DNA from: Nitrososphaerales archaeon TH703
Lineage (GTDB): Archaea; Thermoproteota; Nitrososphaeria; Nitrososphaerales; Nitrososphaeraceae
Assembly (NCBI GenBank): GCA_014523525.1
Contig: JAATVL010000097.1
Span: 1-12,397 of the forward strand
Length of the DNA: 12,397 nt
Reading direction: 5' to 3'
The notes below the pieces were generated by a model. That model was not told the DNA's origin. It saw nothing but the letters and a program-made list of their open reading frames with translations, and searched no databases. Every line of letters starts with the position of its first letter. Within the stretch, counting starts at the first letter, position 1. This document shows positions 1-5,694 of the stretch, in pieces. A program made the position numbers and the translations under genes.

Positions 1-147
1 AATTTTATTGGAAGAGTCAAGATTGTTCTTCCTCAAATGGGAATCCTATTCACACCTCCAGTAAATTATGTACTTCTTGGAGCAATGATCTCTGCTATAG
101 CAATTGTTATCTTTTTTTATGGAAGGAAAAGGAGATTACAACATTAG
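1..147 (+). CDS. Signal peptidase I (Sec11-type), C-terminal fragment
   Basis: The first 48 codons are open in frame 1 and end at TAG 145-147; the gene begins outside the window. The fragment starts NFIGRVKIVLPQMG, resembling the last beta-strand of the catalytic domain of archaeal/eukaryotic Sec11-type signal peptidases (pattern G-[RK]-V-x-x-V-x-P-x-x-G). One strongly hydrophobic segment follows at about residues 22-39, then a basic tail (GRKRRLQH). A C-terminal membrane anchor with a positive cytoplasmic end is known for archaeal signal peptidases, which remove signal peptides on the outer face of the membrane. The catalytic Ser and Asp would lie upstream and cannot be seen, so the call rests on the tail alone. 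The next gene starts about 130 bases downstream on the same strand. Confidence 0.6.
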   Translation, partial: NFIGRVKIVLPQMGILFTPPVNYVLLGAMISAIAIVIFFYGRKRRLQH

Positions 148-148
148 A

Positions 149-160
149 ATTTTGATTTTC
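149..160 (+). terminator. T-rich stretch after the signal peptidase gene
   Basis: Directly after the stop codon the plus strand reads ATTTTGATTTTC. Archaeal RNA polymerase can terminate at T-runs without a hairpin, so this is a plausible weak terminator. It is short and interrupted. Confidence 0.25.
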
Positions 161-233
161 CCTAACACACATATAATGAAAAAGCGAATTATCAGATTTT
201 TCAGTAATAATATAGTACTGATTCATGAACAAA

Positions 234-252
234 GATATTTATCAAATGGAGG
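234..252 (+). promoter_or_regulatory. Candidate promoter and ribosome-binding region of the DRG GTPase gene
   Basis: GATATTTATC (234-243) resembles an archaeal TATA box, and a start site about 26 bases from its centre would fall near 265. A GGAGG motif lies at 248-252, and a second purine-rich motif GGTGG at 265-269. These matter because the downstream frame has no ATG, GTG or TTG near the expected N-terminus. Confidence 0.4.
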
Positions 253-276
253 AAAATTAACATTGGTGGCTTCACC

Positions 277-1377
277 CTGGGAATTCCTGAGAAAATTAAA
301 GCTATACAAGAAGAGATCCATAGGACTCAAATAAACAAAGCAACAGAATTTCATATTGGAATTCTTAAGGCCAAAATAGCAAAACTTAAACGAGAATTAG
401 ATGAAAATAGACATGGGAAAAATGTCTCAACAGGAAAGGAAAATGAGGGATTCAACGTTCGAAAATCCGGAGATGCATCAGTAGTTCTTGTAGGATTACC
501 TAGTGTAGGAAAATCAACACTACTGAATGTACTAACAAACGCGAATTCGCGTACTGCGTCATATCAATTTACGACGCTGACTGCTGTGCCAGGAATGATG
601 CAATATAATGGTTCTAAAATTCAGATTATTGATCTTCCTGGAATCGTAGAAGGTGCGTCTAAGGGTAGAGGGTTAGGAAGGAAAGTGCTTTCAGTTGCAA
701 GAAATGCAGATCTGGTGCTCATGATATTGGACGTTTTTCAATCAGAACTTCTAAAGATATTGGAAAATGAGCTTAATGAGGTAGGCATAAGGATTAACAA
801 AGAACTTCCAGAAGTATTTATAGAAAAATCACATCATGGAGGACTTACGATTCATAATCAGGTTTCTAGTATTCCTGATCACTTAGTAAGGGAAGTGCTC
901 AGGATTCATGGTATAAGTAATGGTCGGATAATAATCAAGGAACCAAACTTAACGGTCGAACAATTGATAGACGTTGTTTCTGGTAATAGGATTTACCTAC
1001 CTGCACTAGTGGTATTGAATAAAATCGATCTGGTGGATGGTAATTTCATTTCGCAAATCGATAATAAGATACAAAATTTTATTCCCATTTCTGCAGATCG
1101 TAAAATAAACATTGACTATTTGAAAAGATCGATTTATGAAAAATTGGCTTTCATTAGAATTTTCCTCAAGCCTAGAGGCGATAAAATTGATGAACAGCCA
1201 CTTATTATGAATCAATACTGTACTATTCGGGATGTGTGTCTAAAGATTCACAGGAATTTCGTTAAAGACTTCAAATACGCTTATGTTTGGGGGAACAGCG
1301 TTAAATTTAGTTCCCAAAAGGTAGGATTAGATCACATTTTGAGAGATAAGGACGTTCTGAGAATCATATTAAAGTAA
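277..1377 (+). CDS. DRG/OBG-family GTP-binding protein with TGS domain
   Basis: This is a translation-associated GTPase of the DRG (developmentally regulated GTP-binding) family, which binds GTP and is linked to ribosomes. Numbering from CTG 277 gives 366 residues, the usual DRG length. The N-terminus GIPEKIKAIQEEIHRTQ and the basic helical segment to about residue 55 are typical of the family. The G1 loop is GLPSVGKST (73-81), G2 threonines lie at 99-102 (FTTLT), G3 is DLPG (119-122) followed by the family-specific VEGASKGRGLG, and G4 is NKID (248-251). A TGS domain occupies about 290-366. The start is uncertain. The frame is open from 229 but has no ATG, GTG or TTG before 586, where GTG lies past the G1 loop and is too late. 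Candidates are CTG 277 (GGTGG 7 bases upstream) or ATT 262 (GGAGG 9 bases upstream), unless a one-base indel hides TTG 263. Function is confident, the start is not. Confidence 0.9.
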   Translation: MGIPEKIKAIQEEIHRTQINKATEFHIGILKAKIAKLKRELDENRHGKNVSTGKENEGFNVRKSGDASVVLVGLPSVGKSTLLNVLTNANSRTASYQFTTLTAVPGMMQYNGSKIQIIDLPGIVEGASKGRGLGRKVLSVARNADLVLMILDVFQSELLKILENELNEVGIRINKELPEVFIEKSHHGGLTIHNQVSSIPDHLVREVLRIHGISNGRIIIKEPNLTVEQLIDVVSGNRIYLPALVVLNKIDLVDGNFISQIDNKIQNFIPISADRKINIDYLKRSIYEKLAFIRIFLKPRGDKIDEQPLIMNQYCTIRDVCLKIHRNFVKDFKYAYVWGNSVKFSSQKVGLDHILRDKDVLRIILK

Positions 1378-1380
1378 GAG

Positions 1381-1392
1381 TTTCTAAATAAT
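1381..1392 (+). promoter_or_regulatory. TATA-like element for the radical SAM gene
   Basis: TTTCTAAATAAT contains a TATA-like CTAAATA whose centre lies about 26 bases before TTG 1413. That is the expected spacing to an archaeal transcription start and supports a leaderless mRNA from TTG 1413. Reading from ATG 1431 would instead have a leader of about 18 bases. Confidence 0.35.
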
Positions 1393-1416
1393 TTCGTATA
1401 ATTTCGCATAATTTGG
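1388..1416 (+). repeat. Three 10-bp direct repeats in front of the radical SAM gene
   Basis: ATAATTTCGT (1388-1397), ATAATTTCGC (1398-1407) and ATAATTTGG (1408-1416) are arranged head to tail with a period of exactly 10 bases, about one helical turn. They fill the short gap after the DRG gene and run into the TTG start at 1413. They could be a protein-binding array or simple slippage in AT-rich DNA. Confidence 0.6.
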
Positions 1417-3182
1417 AAAACTTAAAATCTATGGTTCTGAGGTATGTAAAGGGACTCTTGAAATATCCAAAGGTTGTTCTTACTGCAGATCGTACTCTTA
1501 TGTCACCATATCGAGGTATATCGTTAGCATCATTTTTCGGCTGCGCACCAGCTGTTGATCCAAATAGATCGCATGACACGTTATTATACAAAATACTGCG
1601 CAATCAAGTTACCCCAAGATTACTATTTGATTTTATTTGTAATCCTATTTCTCATCATAATGGAGTTGCAGATTATGCACCTTATGGGCTGAGGAAAGTT
1701 GAAGCTTCCTTGGTCAGGGATGGATACAGCAGTGAAGATGTGGTAGTTGCACATCCAGATTATGTAGATAAATTCATTGGTCCTGAAACTGAAGTTGTAG
1801 GGACATATGAAATGGATCCTCTTGGTATGGGTCCTGTAACTATGACTTTTACTTATGGACGAAAGCAGATCTCATATGATGAATTCTATAGCAAAGATCT
1901 CCATATGAAAATTAATAGAGCAAAGGAAAAAAATGGAAGCAAAGCTAAAGTCGTTGCAGGTGCTTCCGGTACTTGGCAATATAACTACGATCCAGCAAAA
2001 ATAGAGGAATATGGCTTATACGGAATCGTAGAGGGTGATTTAGGTGGAATAGGTCCTGAAATTGATGGCGCTGGCGCCAAGTTTTTTGACGCATTAGTTA
2101 ATAATGAACTTGAAATTGCAAATCCATTCAAGAAACATCCGTTCAAAGTTGAGATAAAAGAATTTGAGAGACATGATAAGACTTACCATGGCAGATTTAT
2201 TCATTATTGGAACGAACCTACAGTTGATGAAATTCCAACTATAATCAATCCTAGCATGCATGGGATGATTGAAGTAATGAGAGGTTGTGGACGGGGATGC
2301 AAGTTTTGTGATGTGACCCTTAGACCCTTAAGATATTATCCTGTTGAGAAAGTTGTAAAAGAAATCGAAGTCAATATGAAATATGGTGGATTAAAGAATG
2401 CATGGGTACACAGTGATGATATTTTTGTATATGGTCTGAATCCCAGAACTACTAAAAACATGCAGCCAAACAGAGAAGCGCTGGAAGAATTATTTTCTGG
2501 AATAATGTCCACTGGAATCGAACATACTAATCCAACTCATGGTACTCTTGCTGGTGCAATAGCTGACGAGCGTTTAATACCTAATATATCGAAAATAATT
2601 AGGGCATCACCCGACAATATGATAGGTATTCAATGTGGTTTTGAAACAGGAAGTATAAGATTAATAGGAAAATATGCTGATAGAAAATTATCTCCATTTA
2701 AGCCGTCCGAATGGCACTGGGTTGTGAAAAGTGCAATAAAGACCTTAAATGAAAACTACTGGGTTCCCGCGTTTACACTGATAATGGGATTAGACAACGA
2801 TGAAACCGTAGAAGACAGCTGGGAGACAATTGAATTGATTCATTCTTTAGAAATTGAACAGCCAGATTCGAAGTTTACAACAACTCCCTTGACATTTGTT
2901 CCAATAGGATTGCTCCAAAAATCAGAATTTTTTGATATTGGAAATACCATGGATCCTTCTAAATTGGGAGTCATGTACAAGACATGGCAGCATAATTTCA
3001 AATACGGGATTCAGAAATTTATGTATAAAGTTGGTCGCGATAATCCAGTAAAGAATTTTTTCTTTGCGGGACTTGCAAGAACTTTGGGAGGAGTTCCGCT
3101 AGGCGCAATGGAAAGATATGCTCGCAGAAGAGGCCCCGAACACGAAATGGTAATTGAGAAAATAAAGGCCAAGTATTGGTAA
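1413..3182 (+). CDS. Radical SAM protein (COG1032-like Fe-S oxidoreductase)
   Basis: A 589-residue protein from TTG 1413, or 583 from ATG 1431. The radical SAM cluster motif C-x3-C-x2-C is present as CGRGCKFC, with cysteines 292, 296 and 299; these should bind a 4Fe-4S cluster that cleaves S-adenosylmethionine. About 290 residues precede the cluster and include ADYAPYGLRKVEASL (87-101), a feature I associate with archaeal COG1032-type proteins whose N-terminal part resembles a B12-binding fold. I see no DxHxxG cobalamin motif, so B12 binding is doubtful. After the cluster come QCGFETGS, typical of the radical SAM barrel, and a C-terminal section ending KAKYW. No substrate can be assigned. It follows the DRG gene by 35 bases and is convergent with mpg. 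The family call is firm. Confidence 0.85.
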   Translation: MENLKSMVLRYVKGLLKYPKVVLTADRTLMSPYRGISLASFFGCAPAVDPNRSHDTLLYKILRNQVTPRLLFDFICNPISHHNGVADYAPYGLRKVEASLVRDGYSSEDVVVAHPDYVDKFIGPETEVVGTYEMDPLGMGPVTMTFTYGRKQISYDEFYSKDLHMKINRAKEKNGSKAKVVAGASGTWQYNYDPAKIEEYGLYGIVEGDLGGIGPEIDGAGAKFFDALVNNELEIANPFKKHPFKVEIKEFERHDKTYHGRFIHYWNEPTVDEIPTIINPSMHGMIEVMRGCGRGCKFCDVTLRPLRYYPVEKVVKEIEVNMKYGGLKNAWVHSDDIFVYGLNPRTTKNMQPNREALEELFSGIMSTGIEHTNPTHGTLAGAIADERLIPNISKIIRASPDNMIGIQCGFETGSIRLIGKYADRKLSPFKPSEWHWVVKSAIKTLNENYWVPAFTLIMGLDNDETVEDSWETIELIHSLEIEQPDSKFTTTPLTFVPIGLLQKSEFFDIGNTMDPSKLGVMYKTWQHNFKYGIQKFMYKVGRDNPVKNFFFAGLARTLGGVPLGAMERYARRRGPEHEMVIEKIKAKYW

Positions 3183-3225
3183 TTAAAGTGTATGAGTAGC
3201 TGTAATATTAAATGTGATTTTCTGA

Positions 3226-3804
3226 TTAATCATCTGCAATCAAGAATCTCCAATATTTTTCCTTAGCTCTACTTATACCAACTCTTGTAGTAGTAACTAC
3301 ATTCTTAGGATTTACACCATTTTCTATTTGCAATATTGATTGCTTGTCGGTGAGATTCAGTCCATTATGCGATCTATTAATATCTAATGCTTTTGTCAAT
3401 CTTCCAGGTCCATTTGTTAGGTTTAGCTTGTTTTTGACATTGCAAAGACACATCATTGTATTTATTCCCTCCATTGGTATCAACGATCTAATTAAAACTG
3501 CGCCTGCATCGTTATTCGGAGCATGTGCAATGACATTCATACAATGATGAATTCCGTAAATAAAATAAACATAGGCTTTACCAAAACCCCCGAACATCAC
3601 CGAATTTCTACTCGTCGCACCATTAAACGCGTGACTTGCAGGATCATTTTTCGAACCATATGCTTCCGTTTCGTATATGATCCCAGACAGTCGCTTTGGC
3701 TTTCCGGATCCATCTTCAAATATTCTTACCAGTTTCTTGCCTAGAAGGTCTCTTGCCACAAGTTCTGTATTTCTTGAATAGAAATCAAGACCCGGACGTG
3801 CCAT
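3226..3804 (-). CDS. mpg: DNA-3-methyladenine glycosylase (AAG/MPG family)
   Basis: This 192-residue monofunctional DNA glycosylase removes alkylated purines such as 3-methyladenine, and hypoxanthine, to begin base-excision repair. The active-site block ETEAYG (45-50) carries the Glu matching human AAG E125. It is followed by ASHAFNGATSRNSVMFG (56-72), AYVYFIYG with Tyr80 matching the intercalating tyrosine, HHCMN with Asn90, and LIRSL with Arg106 matching human R182. NGPGRLTKALDI (131-142) is a further family signature. The length fits bacterial and archaeal members. ATG 3804 is the start; a TTATTT element lies about 26 bases upstream on the minus strand, so the message may be almost leaderless. 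The gene is divergent from the zinc-finger gene and convergent with the radical SAM gene. All key residues look intact. Confidence 0.95.
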   Translation of the reverse strand: MARPGLDFYSRNTELVARDLLGKKLVRIFEDGSGKPKRLSGIIYETEAYGSKNDPASHAFNGATSRNSVMFGGFGKAYVYFIYGIHHCMNVIAHAPNNDAGAVLIRSLIPMEGINTMMCLCNVKNKLNLTNGPGRLTKALDINRSHNGLNLTDKQSILQIENGVNPKNVVTTTRVGISRAKEKYWRFLIADD

Positions 3805-3831
3805 TGTGAATTAGAATGATATCAAATAAGG

Positions 3832-3853
3832 ATAATAATATTTTGATTATTAT
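3832..3853. repeat. Inverted repeat upstream of mpg
   Basis: ATAATAAT (3832-3839) and ATTATTAT (3846-3853) are perfect 8-bp arms around a 6-base spacer, 28 bases upstream of the mpg start and in the mpg/zinc-finger divergent region. It could be an operator, but such AT-only dyads arise easily by chance. Confidence 0.35.
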
Positions 3854-3909
3854 TTCCTATTATTATATTTAACAATATTTTTGTCGGATAAGTATCAAAA
3901 TTATAATAA

Positions 3910-3917
3910 TATAAATA
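3910..3917 (+). promoter_or_regulatory. TATA box of the zinc-finger gene
   Basis: TATAAATA is a near-consensus archaeal TATA box. Its centre lies 26-27 bases before GTG 3940, so transcription should begin at or next to the start codon, suggesting a leaderless message. The preceding bases (3901-3909) are also very AT-rich. Confidence 0.6.
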
Positions 3918-3939
3918 CTAAAAAAACAATCTTGTAGAT

Positions 3940-4167
3940 GTGTTCAATCTTCACAAATTTAGTTTTTTAAAGAAAAACACTTGCCATTATTGTGGAAAAA
4001 ATTTTAGGTCACTAGAAGTACTGATGCGCCATTTTCAAATAGCCCATGATAATAAAATATATGAATGTAAAAAGTGTAATATGAAATTTGAGGGTATGGA
4101 GGTAATGCGCGATCATATTAGGAGGAATCACAGTTACAAAAAAAGGGGCAATGCCTTATTTGACTAA
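3940..4167 (+). CDS. Two-finger C2H2 zinc-finger protein
   Basis: This 75-residue protein consists almost entirely of two classical C2H2 fingers. Finger 1 has Cys15, Cys18, His31 and His36; finger 2 has Cys43, Cys46, His59 and His64. Both follow C-x2-C-x12-H-x4-H. The hydrophobic finger residues are present (NFRSLEVLMRH, KFEGMEVMRDH), and the C-terminus is basic (SYKKRGN). Such fingers usually bind DNA, sometimes RNA or protein. A two-finger protein could be a small transcription factor, though the target is unknown. GTG 3940 is chosen because it is the only start that covers finger 1 and it sits at the right distance from a TATA box; the overlapping ATG 3938 opens only a 10-codon frame. It is followed after 47 bases by the zinc ribbon-YggX gene on the same strand. 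Confidence 0.88.
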   Translation: MFNLHKFSFLKKNTCHYCGKNFRSLEVLMRHFQIAHDNKIYECKKCNMKFEGMEVMRDHIRRNHSYKKRGNALFD

Positions 4168-4181
4168 TTTATTTGAATAAA

Positions 4182-4200
4182 AGATAAAATATCCTTATCT
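4182..4200. promoter_or_regulatory. Small dyad over the probable promoter of the YggX-like gene
   Basis: AGATAA (4182-4187) and TTATCT (4195-4200) form a 6-bp inverted repeat with a 7-base spacer. It overlaps ATAAAATATC (4184-4193), a TATA-like element about 26 bases before ATG 4215. An operator over the promoter is possible but the arms are short. Confidence 0.3.
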
Positions 4201-4214
4201 ACCATCATTTGTAA

Positions 4215-4466
4215 ATGAAATGCTTAAAATGTGGCAAAAATTTTGAGGAAAATGAAATTGAAGATCCTTCTTCATTAAAGTATCCGTCGTGTAAGGATTG
4301 CTGGAAGGAATGGACGACAAATGGAGTTATGGTAATTAATGAAATGCATTTAGATATGTCATTACCAGAACACAGGAAAGCGCTAAGAAAATATGAAAGG
4401 GCATTCTTTGGTCTGGACAAAGTTGAAGAATTGAAAAAGAATCCCGAAGATCCTGGGACTCCTTAA
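4215..4466 (+). CDS. Zinc ribbon plus YggX-like Fe(II)-trafficking domain protein
   Basis: An 83-residue protein in two parts. The N-terminus has two cysteine pairs, Cys3/Cys6 (CLKCGKNF) and Cys26/Cys29 (CKDC), forming a probable zinc ribbon or rubredoxin-like metal site. Residues 30-66 (CWKEWTTNGVMVINEMHLD, then PEHRKALRKYERAFFG) line up with the body of bacterial YggX, which reads W-x-x-W...MLINE..L...EHRK. In bacteria YggX is a small cytosolic protein linked to iron handling and protection of Fe-S clusters against oxidative damage. I recognise this similarity by eye; alignment would confirm it. The normal bacterial YggX N-terminus with its single cysteine is replaced here by the four-cysteine module. 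The stop overlaps that of the convergent gene. An iron or redox role is plausible but inferred. Confidence 0.7.
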   Translation: MKCLKCGKNFEENEIEDPSSLKYPSCKDCWKEWTTNGVMVINEMHLDMSLPEHRKALRKYERAFFGLDKVEELKKNPEDPGTP

Positions 4467-4924
4467 TTGAGTATTACTTTAGCAAGATTCGTCGGAATAA
4501 TTTTCAAAATATTTTGTCTATTAGGATTAAGAAATAACGCCTCTTTAAGACAAACCATAAGCTTATTCCTTTCATCTACTTCTAGTGATAAGAATGTATT
4601 CAATATCAATTTCGAATCTATTTTGTTAAAAAGTTTAACACTATCCAATATTAGAAGATAACAATTCAATATCTCAGTGAGTTCATCAGGTTCTATCTCT
4701 GAGATCACTTTCATCCAAGTTTTCGTTAATCCTACCAGCTTGTCTCGTTGGATCAAATTGATAGAACTTAAACTTTTAACCATAGCCTCTTTTTTTTCTG
4801 ATTCCGTCATTTCTACTAATTCCTTAGTTTTAGTTCTGCAAACTGACAATTTCAGAAAATCTGGAAGGTTTGCTATAATAAAAAGCAAATTTTCTATGTT
4901 GCTGTCAGTGGAATTGGAATTCAT
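4463..4924 (-). CDS. Unknown helical protein
   Basis: I do not recognise this 153-residue protein. It has no cysteine motif, signal peptide or membrane segment. The sequence looks all-helical with many Leu, Ile, Lys and Glu residues: a charged segment ELVEMTESEKKEAMVK at about 36-51, then alternating amphipathic stretches such as IEPDELTEILNCYLLILDS. The minus frame is preferred over two shorter plus-strand frames because it is longer and has a soluble, charge-rich composition. ATG 4924 is the first start. A TATA-like element lies about 38 bases upstream on the minus strand (around 4957-4967), giving a leader of about 12 bases. Its stop (4463-4465) shares bases with the stop of the YggX-like gene, so the two are convergent and transcripts must overlap at their 3' ends. 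Confidence 0.65.
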   Translation of the reverse strand: MNSNSTDSNIENLLFIIANLPDFLKLSVCRTKTKELVEMTESEKKEAMVKSLSSINLIQRDKLVGLTKTWMKVISEIEPDELTEILNCYLLILDSVKLFNKIDSKLILNTFLSLEVDERNKLMVCLKEALFLNPNRQNILKIIPTNLAKVILN

Positions 4925-5046
4925 AATCTAATATCAAGTGTCCAGGTTATCCTTGACATATTTAATTGGTTATTTCTAGTTACAGCCTCATAATCAGAAG
5001 ATATAGGACGAGATTTTTGATACGTTCTTGTTGCTAGTCTTATCAA

Positions 5047-5133
5047 TTTGAGTATGGTTTTTCGTACTTGGAACGATTACTCATATTATAACGATTACAA
5101 AAATAGTCAGGACACGAATAATTCATACTCAAA
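5047..5133. repeat. 10-bp inverted repeat enclosing a 9-bp direct repeat
   Basis: TTTGAGTATG (5047-5056) and CATACTCAAA (5124-5133) are exact reverse complements 67 bases apart. Inside are two copies of AACGATTAC (5072-5080 and 5090-5098) at an 18-base period, and a small hairpin AGTATG/CGTACT (5051-5068, one G-T pair). Together they make 4925-5221 the most structured gap in the window. It may be a structured RNA, a regulatory array, or a long-range stem by chance. Confidence 0.4.
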
Positions 5134-5206
5134 CGCGAAGGAGACGCAAATGAATTGTAAAAACAAATTTAAAAAACGAGATCGTCAAAAATGCTCATAT
5201 AGCTAG
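5054..5206 (+). CDS. Possible 50-residue Asn/Tyr/Lys-rich small protein
   Basis: An ATG at 5054 opens 50 codons to TAG 5204-5206 in an otherwise empty 297-base gap. The product is low-complexity and hydrophilic: MVFRTWNDYSYYNDYKNS, then an Asn/Ser-rich middle and a basic end with two cysteines (MNCKNKFKKRDRQKCSYS). NDY occurs twice because the 9-base direct repeat AACGATTAC (5072-5080, 5090-5098) falls in frame. No clear promoter or ribosome-binding site precedes it. A frame this long can occur by chance, so this is tentative. The DNA could instead be the 5' region of the next gene or a non-coding RNA. Confidence 0.25.
   Translation: MVFRTWNDYSYYNDYKNSQDTNNSYSNAKETQMNCKNKFKKRDRQKCSYS
5194..5203 (+). 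promoter_or_regulatory. Weak TATA-like element before the His-tail protein gene
   Basis: CTCATATAGC has its centre about 24 bases before TTG 5222. An alternative, TTTAAAAAA at 5168-5176, would give a leader of roughly 25 bases. Neither is a strong match. Confidence 0.25.
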
Positions 5207-5221
5207 AGCGGTACATTATTA

Positions 5222-5638
5222 TTGAAATCAAAATTGTCAGAGTTGAGTGAAATAAGAAGAGTCTTTGAAGGTCTCCATACTCTTTATGAAATTCACCTTC
5301 CGAAGGTTCATCCCAAACTCATTCATGATTTAATGATGCGAAGGCGTAATAACCCAGGTAAAGATCCTTTTTACTTAATAGAAGTTTTTACGAAGCCTGA
5401 TATTAATTCTGTAGAAATGAAAACTTACATCATTAGCAAAACTGGAATGAATCCTGCTATACACGACAGCGGGACCCATTATGCTTTCAACAACAAATTA
5501 ACGTTAGAATTTCTTAAGGAGCTTTCAGATTTGAAGGATGTTATTGCTGTTTATGGTGATTACATGGGAGCTGTGACTGGAGTAGGAGCATCACATGATC
5601 ACAGAGAACATGAACATGGATGGATTAAGGAGGAGTAG
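5222..5638 (+). CDS. Unknown protein with His-rich C-terminus
   Basis: A 138-residue protein that I cannot assign to a known function. It starts with TTG 5222 and looks soluble, with alternating helices and strands. Features that may be conserved are IHLPKVHPKLIHDLMMRRR (24-42), DPFYLIEVFTK (48-58), ISKTGMNPAIHDSGTHYAF (71-89) and VIAVYGDYMGAVTGVGASH (107-125). The last section is histidine-rich: His125, His127, His130 and His132 in SHDHREHEHGW, which could bind a metal. No signal peptide or membrane segment is visible. The ordered mix of hydrophobic cores and glycine turns supports a real folded protein. It is convergent with the small DUF6659-like gene, and there is no operon partner. Confidence 0.7.
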   Translation: MKSKLSELSEIRRVFEGLHTLYEIHLPKVHPKLIHDLMMRRRNNPGKDPFYLIEVFTKPDINSVEMKTYIISKTGMNPAIHDSGTHYAFNNKLTLEFLKELSDLKDVIAVYGDYMGAVTGVGASHDHREHEHGWIKEE

Positions 5639-5645
5639 CTCTTTT

Positions 5646-5694
5646 AGTCAACAAAAACCCAAATAAATAAACAAAGTTAAGGATACTGTTGACT
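5646..5694. terminator. Possible bidirectional terminator stem between convergent genes
   Basis: AGTCAAC (5646-5652) and GTTGACT (5688-5694) are perfect 7-bp arms with a 35-base A-rich loop, spanning the gap between the two convergent genes and touching the minus-strand stop codon. A large-loop stem here could mark 3' ends, but archaeal terminators do not need one, so this is weak. Confidence 0.25.

Noticed and set aside
104..334. Plus-strand frame of 76 codons between the signal peptidase tail and the DRG gene
   Set aside because: It overlaps the conserved DRG N-terminus in another frame, its product is unlike any protein I know, and the first part overlaps the signal peptidase tail.
451..471. 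GTTCGAAAATCC-like sequence as a tRNA T-loop
   Set aside because: It lies inside the DRG coding region and no acceptor, D or anticodon stems surround it.
586..1377. Start of the DRG protein at GTG 586
   Set aside because: This would remove the N-terminal region and the G1 loop (GLPSVGKST), which are plainly encoded upstream in the same open frame.
1364..1603. Minus-strand frame of 79 codons
   Set aside because: It is antisense to the start of the radical SAM gene and has no family resemblance.
3223..3232. TGATTAATCA palindrome at the mpg 3' end
   Set aside because: A 10-bp AT-rich palindrome overlapping a stop codon is expected by chance in this composition.
4467..4931. Two plus-strand frames of 64 and 84 codons
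   Set aside because: They are antisense to the 153-residue minus-strand protein, which is longer and has a more protein-like charge pattern; the plus frames are Ser/Leu/Ile-rich as expected of shadows.
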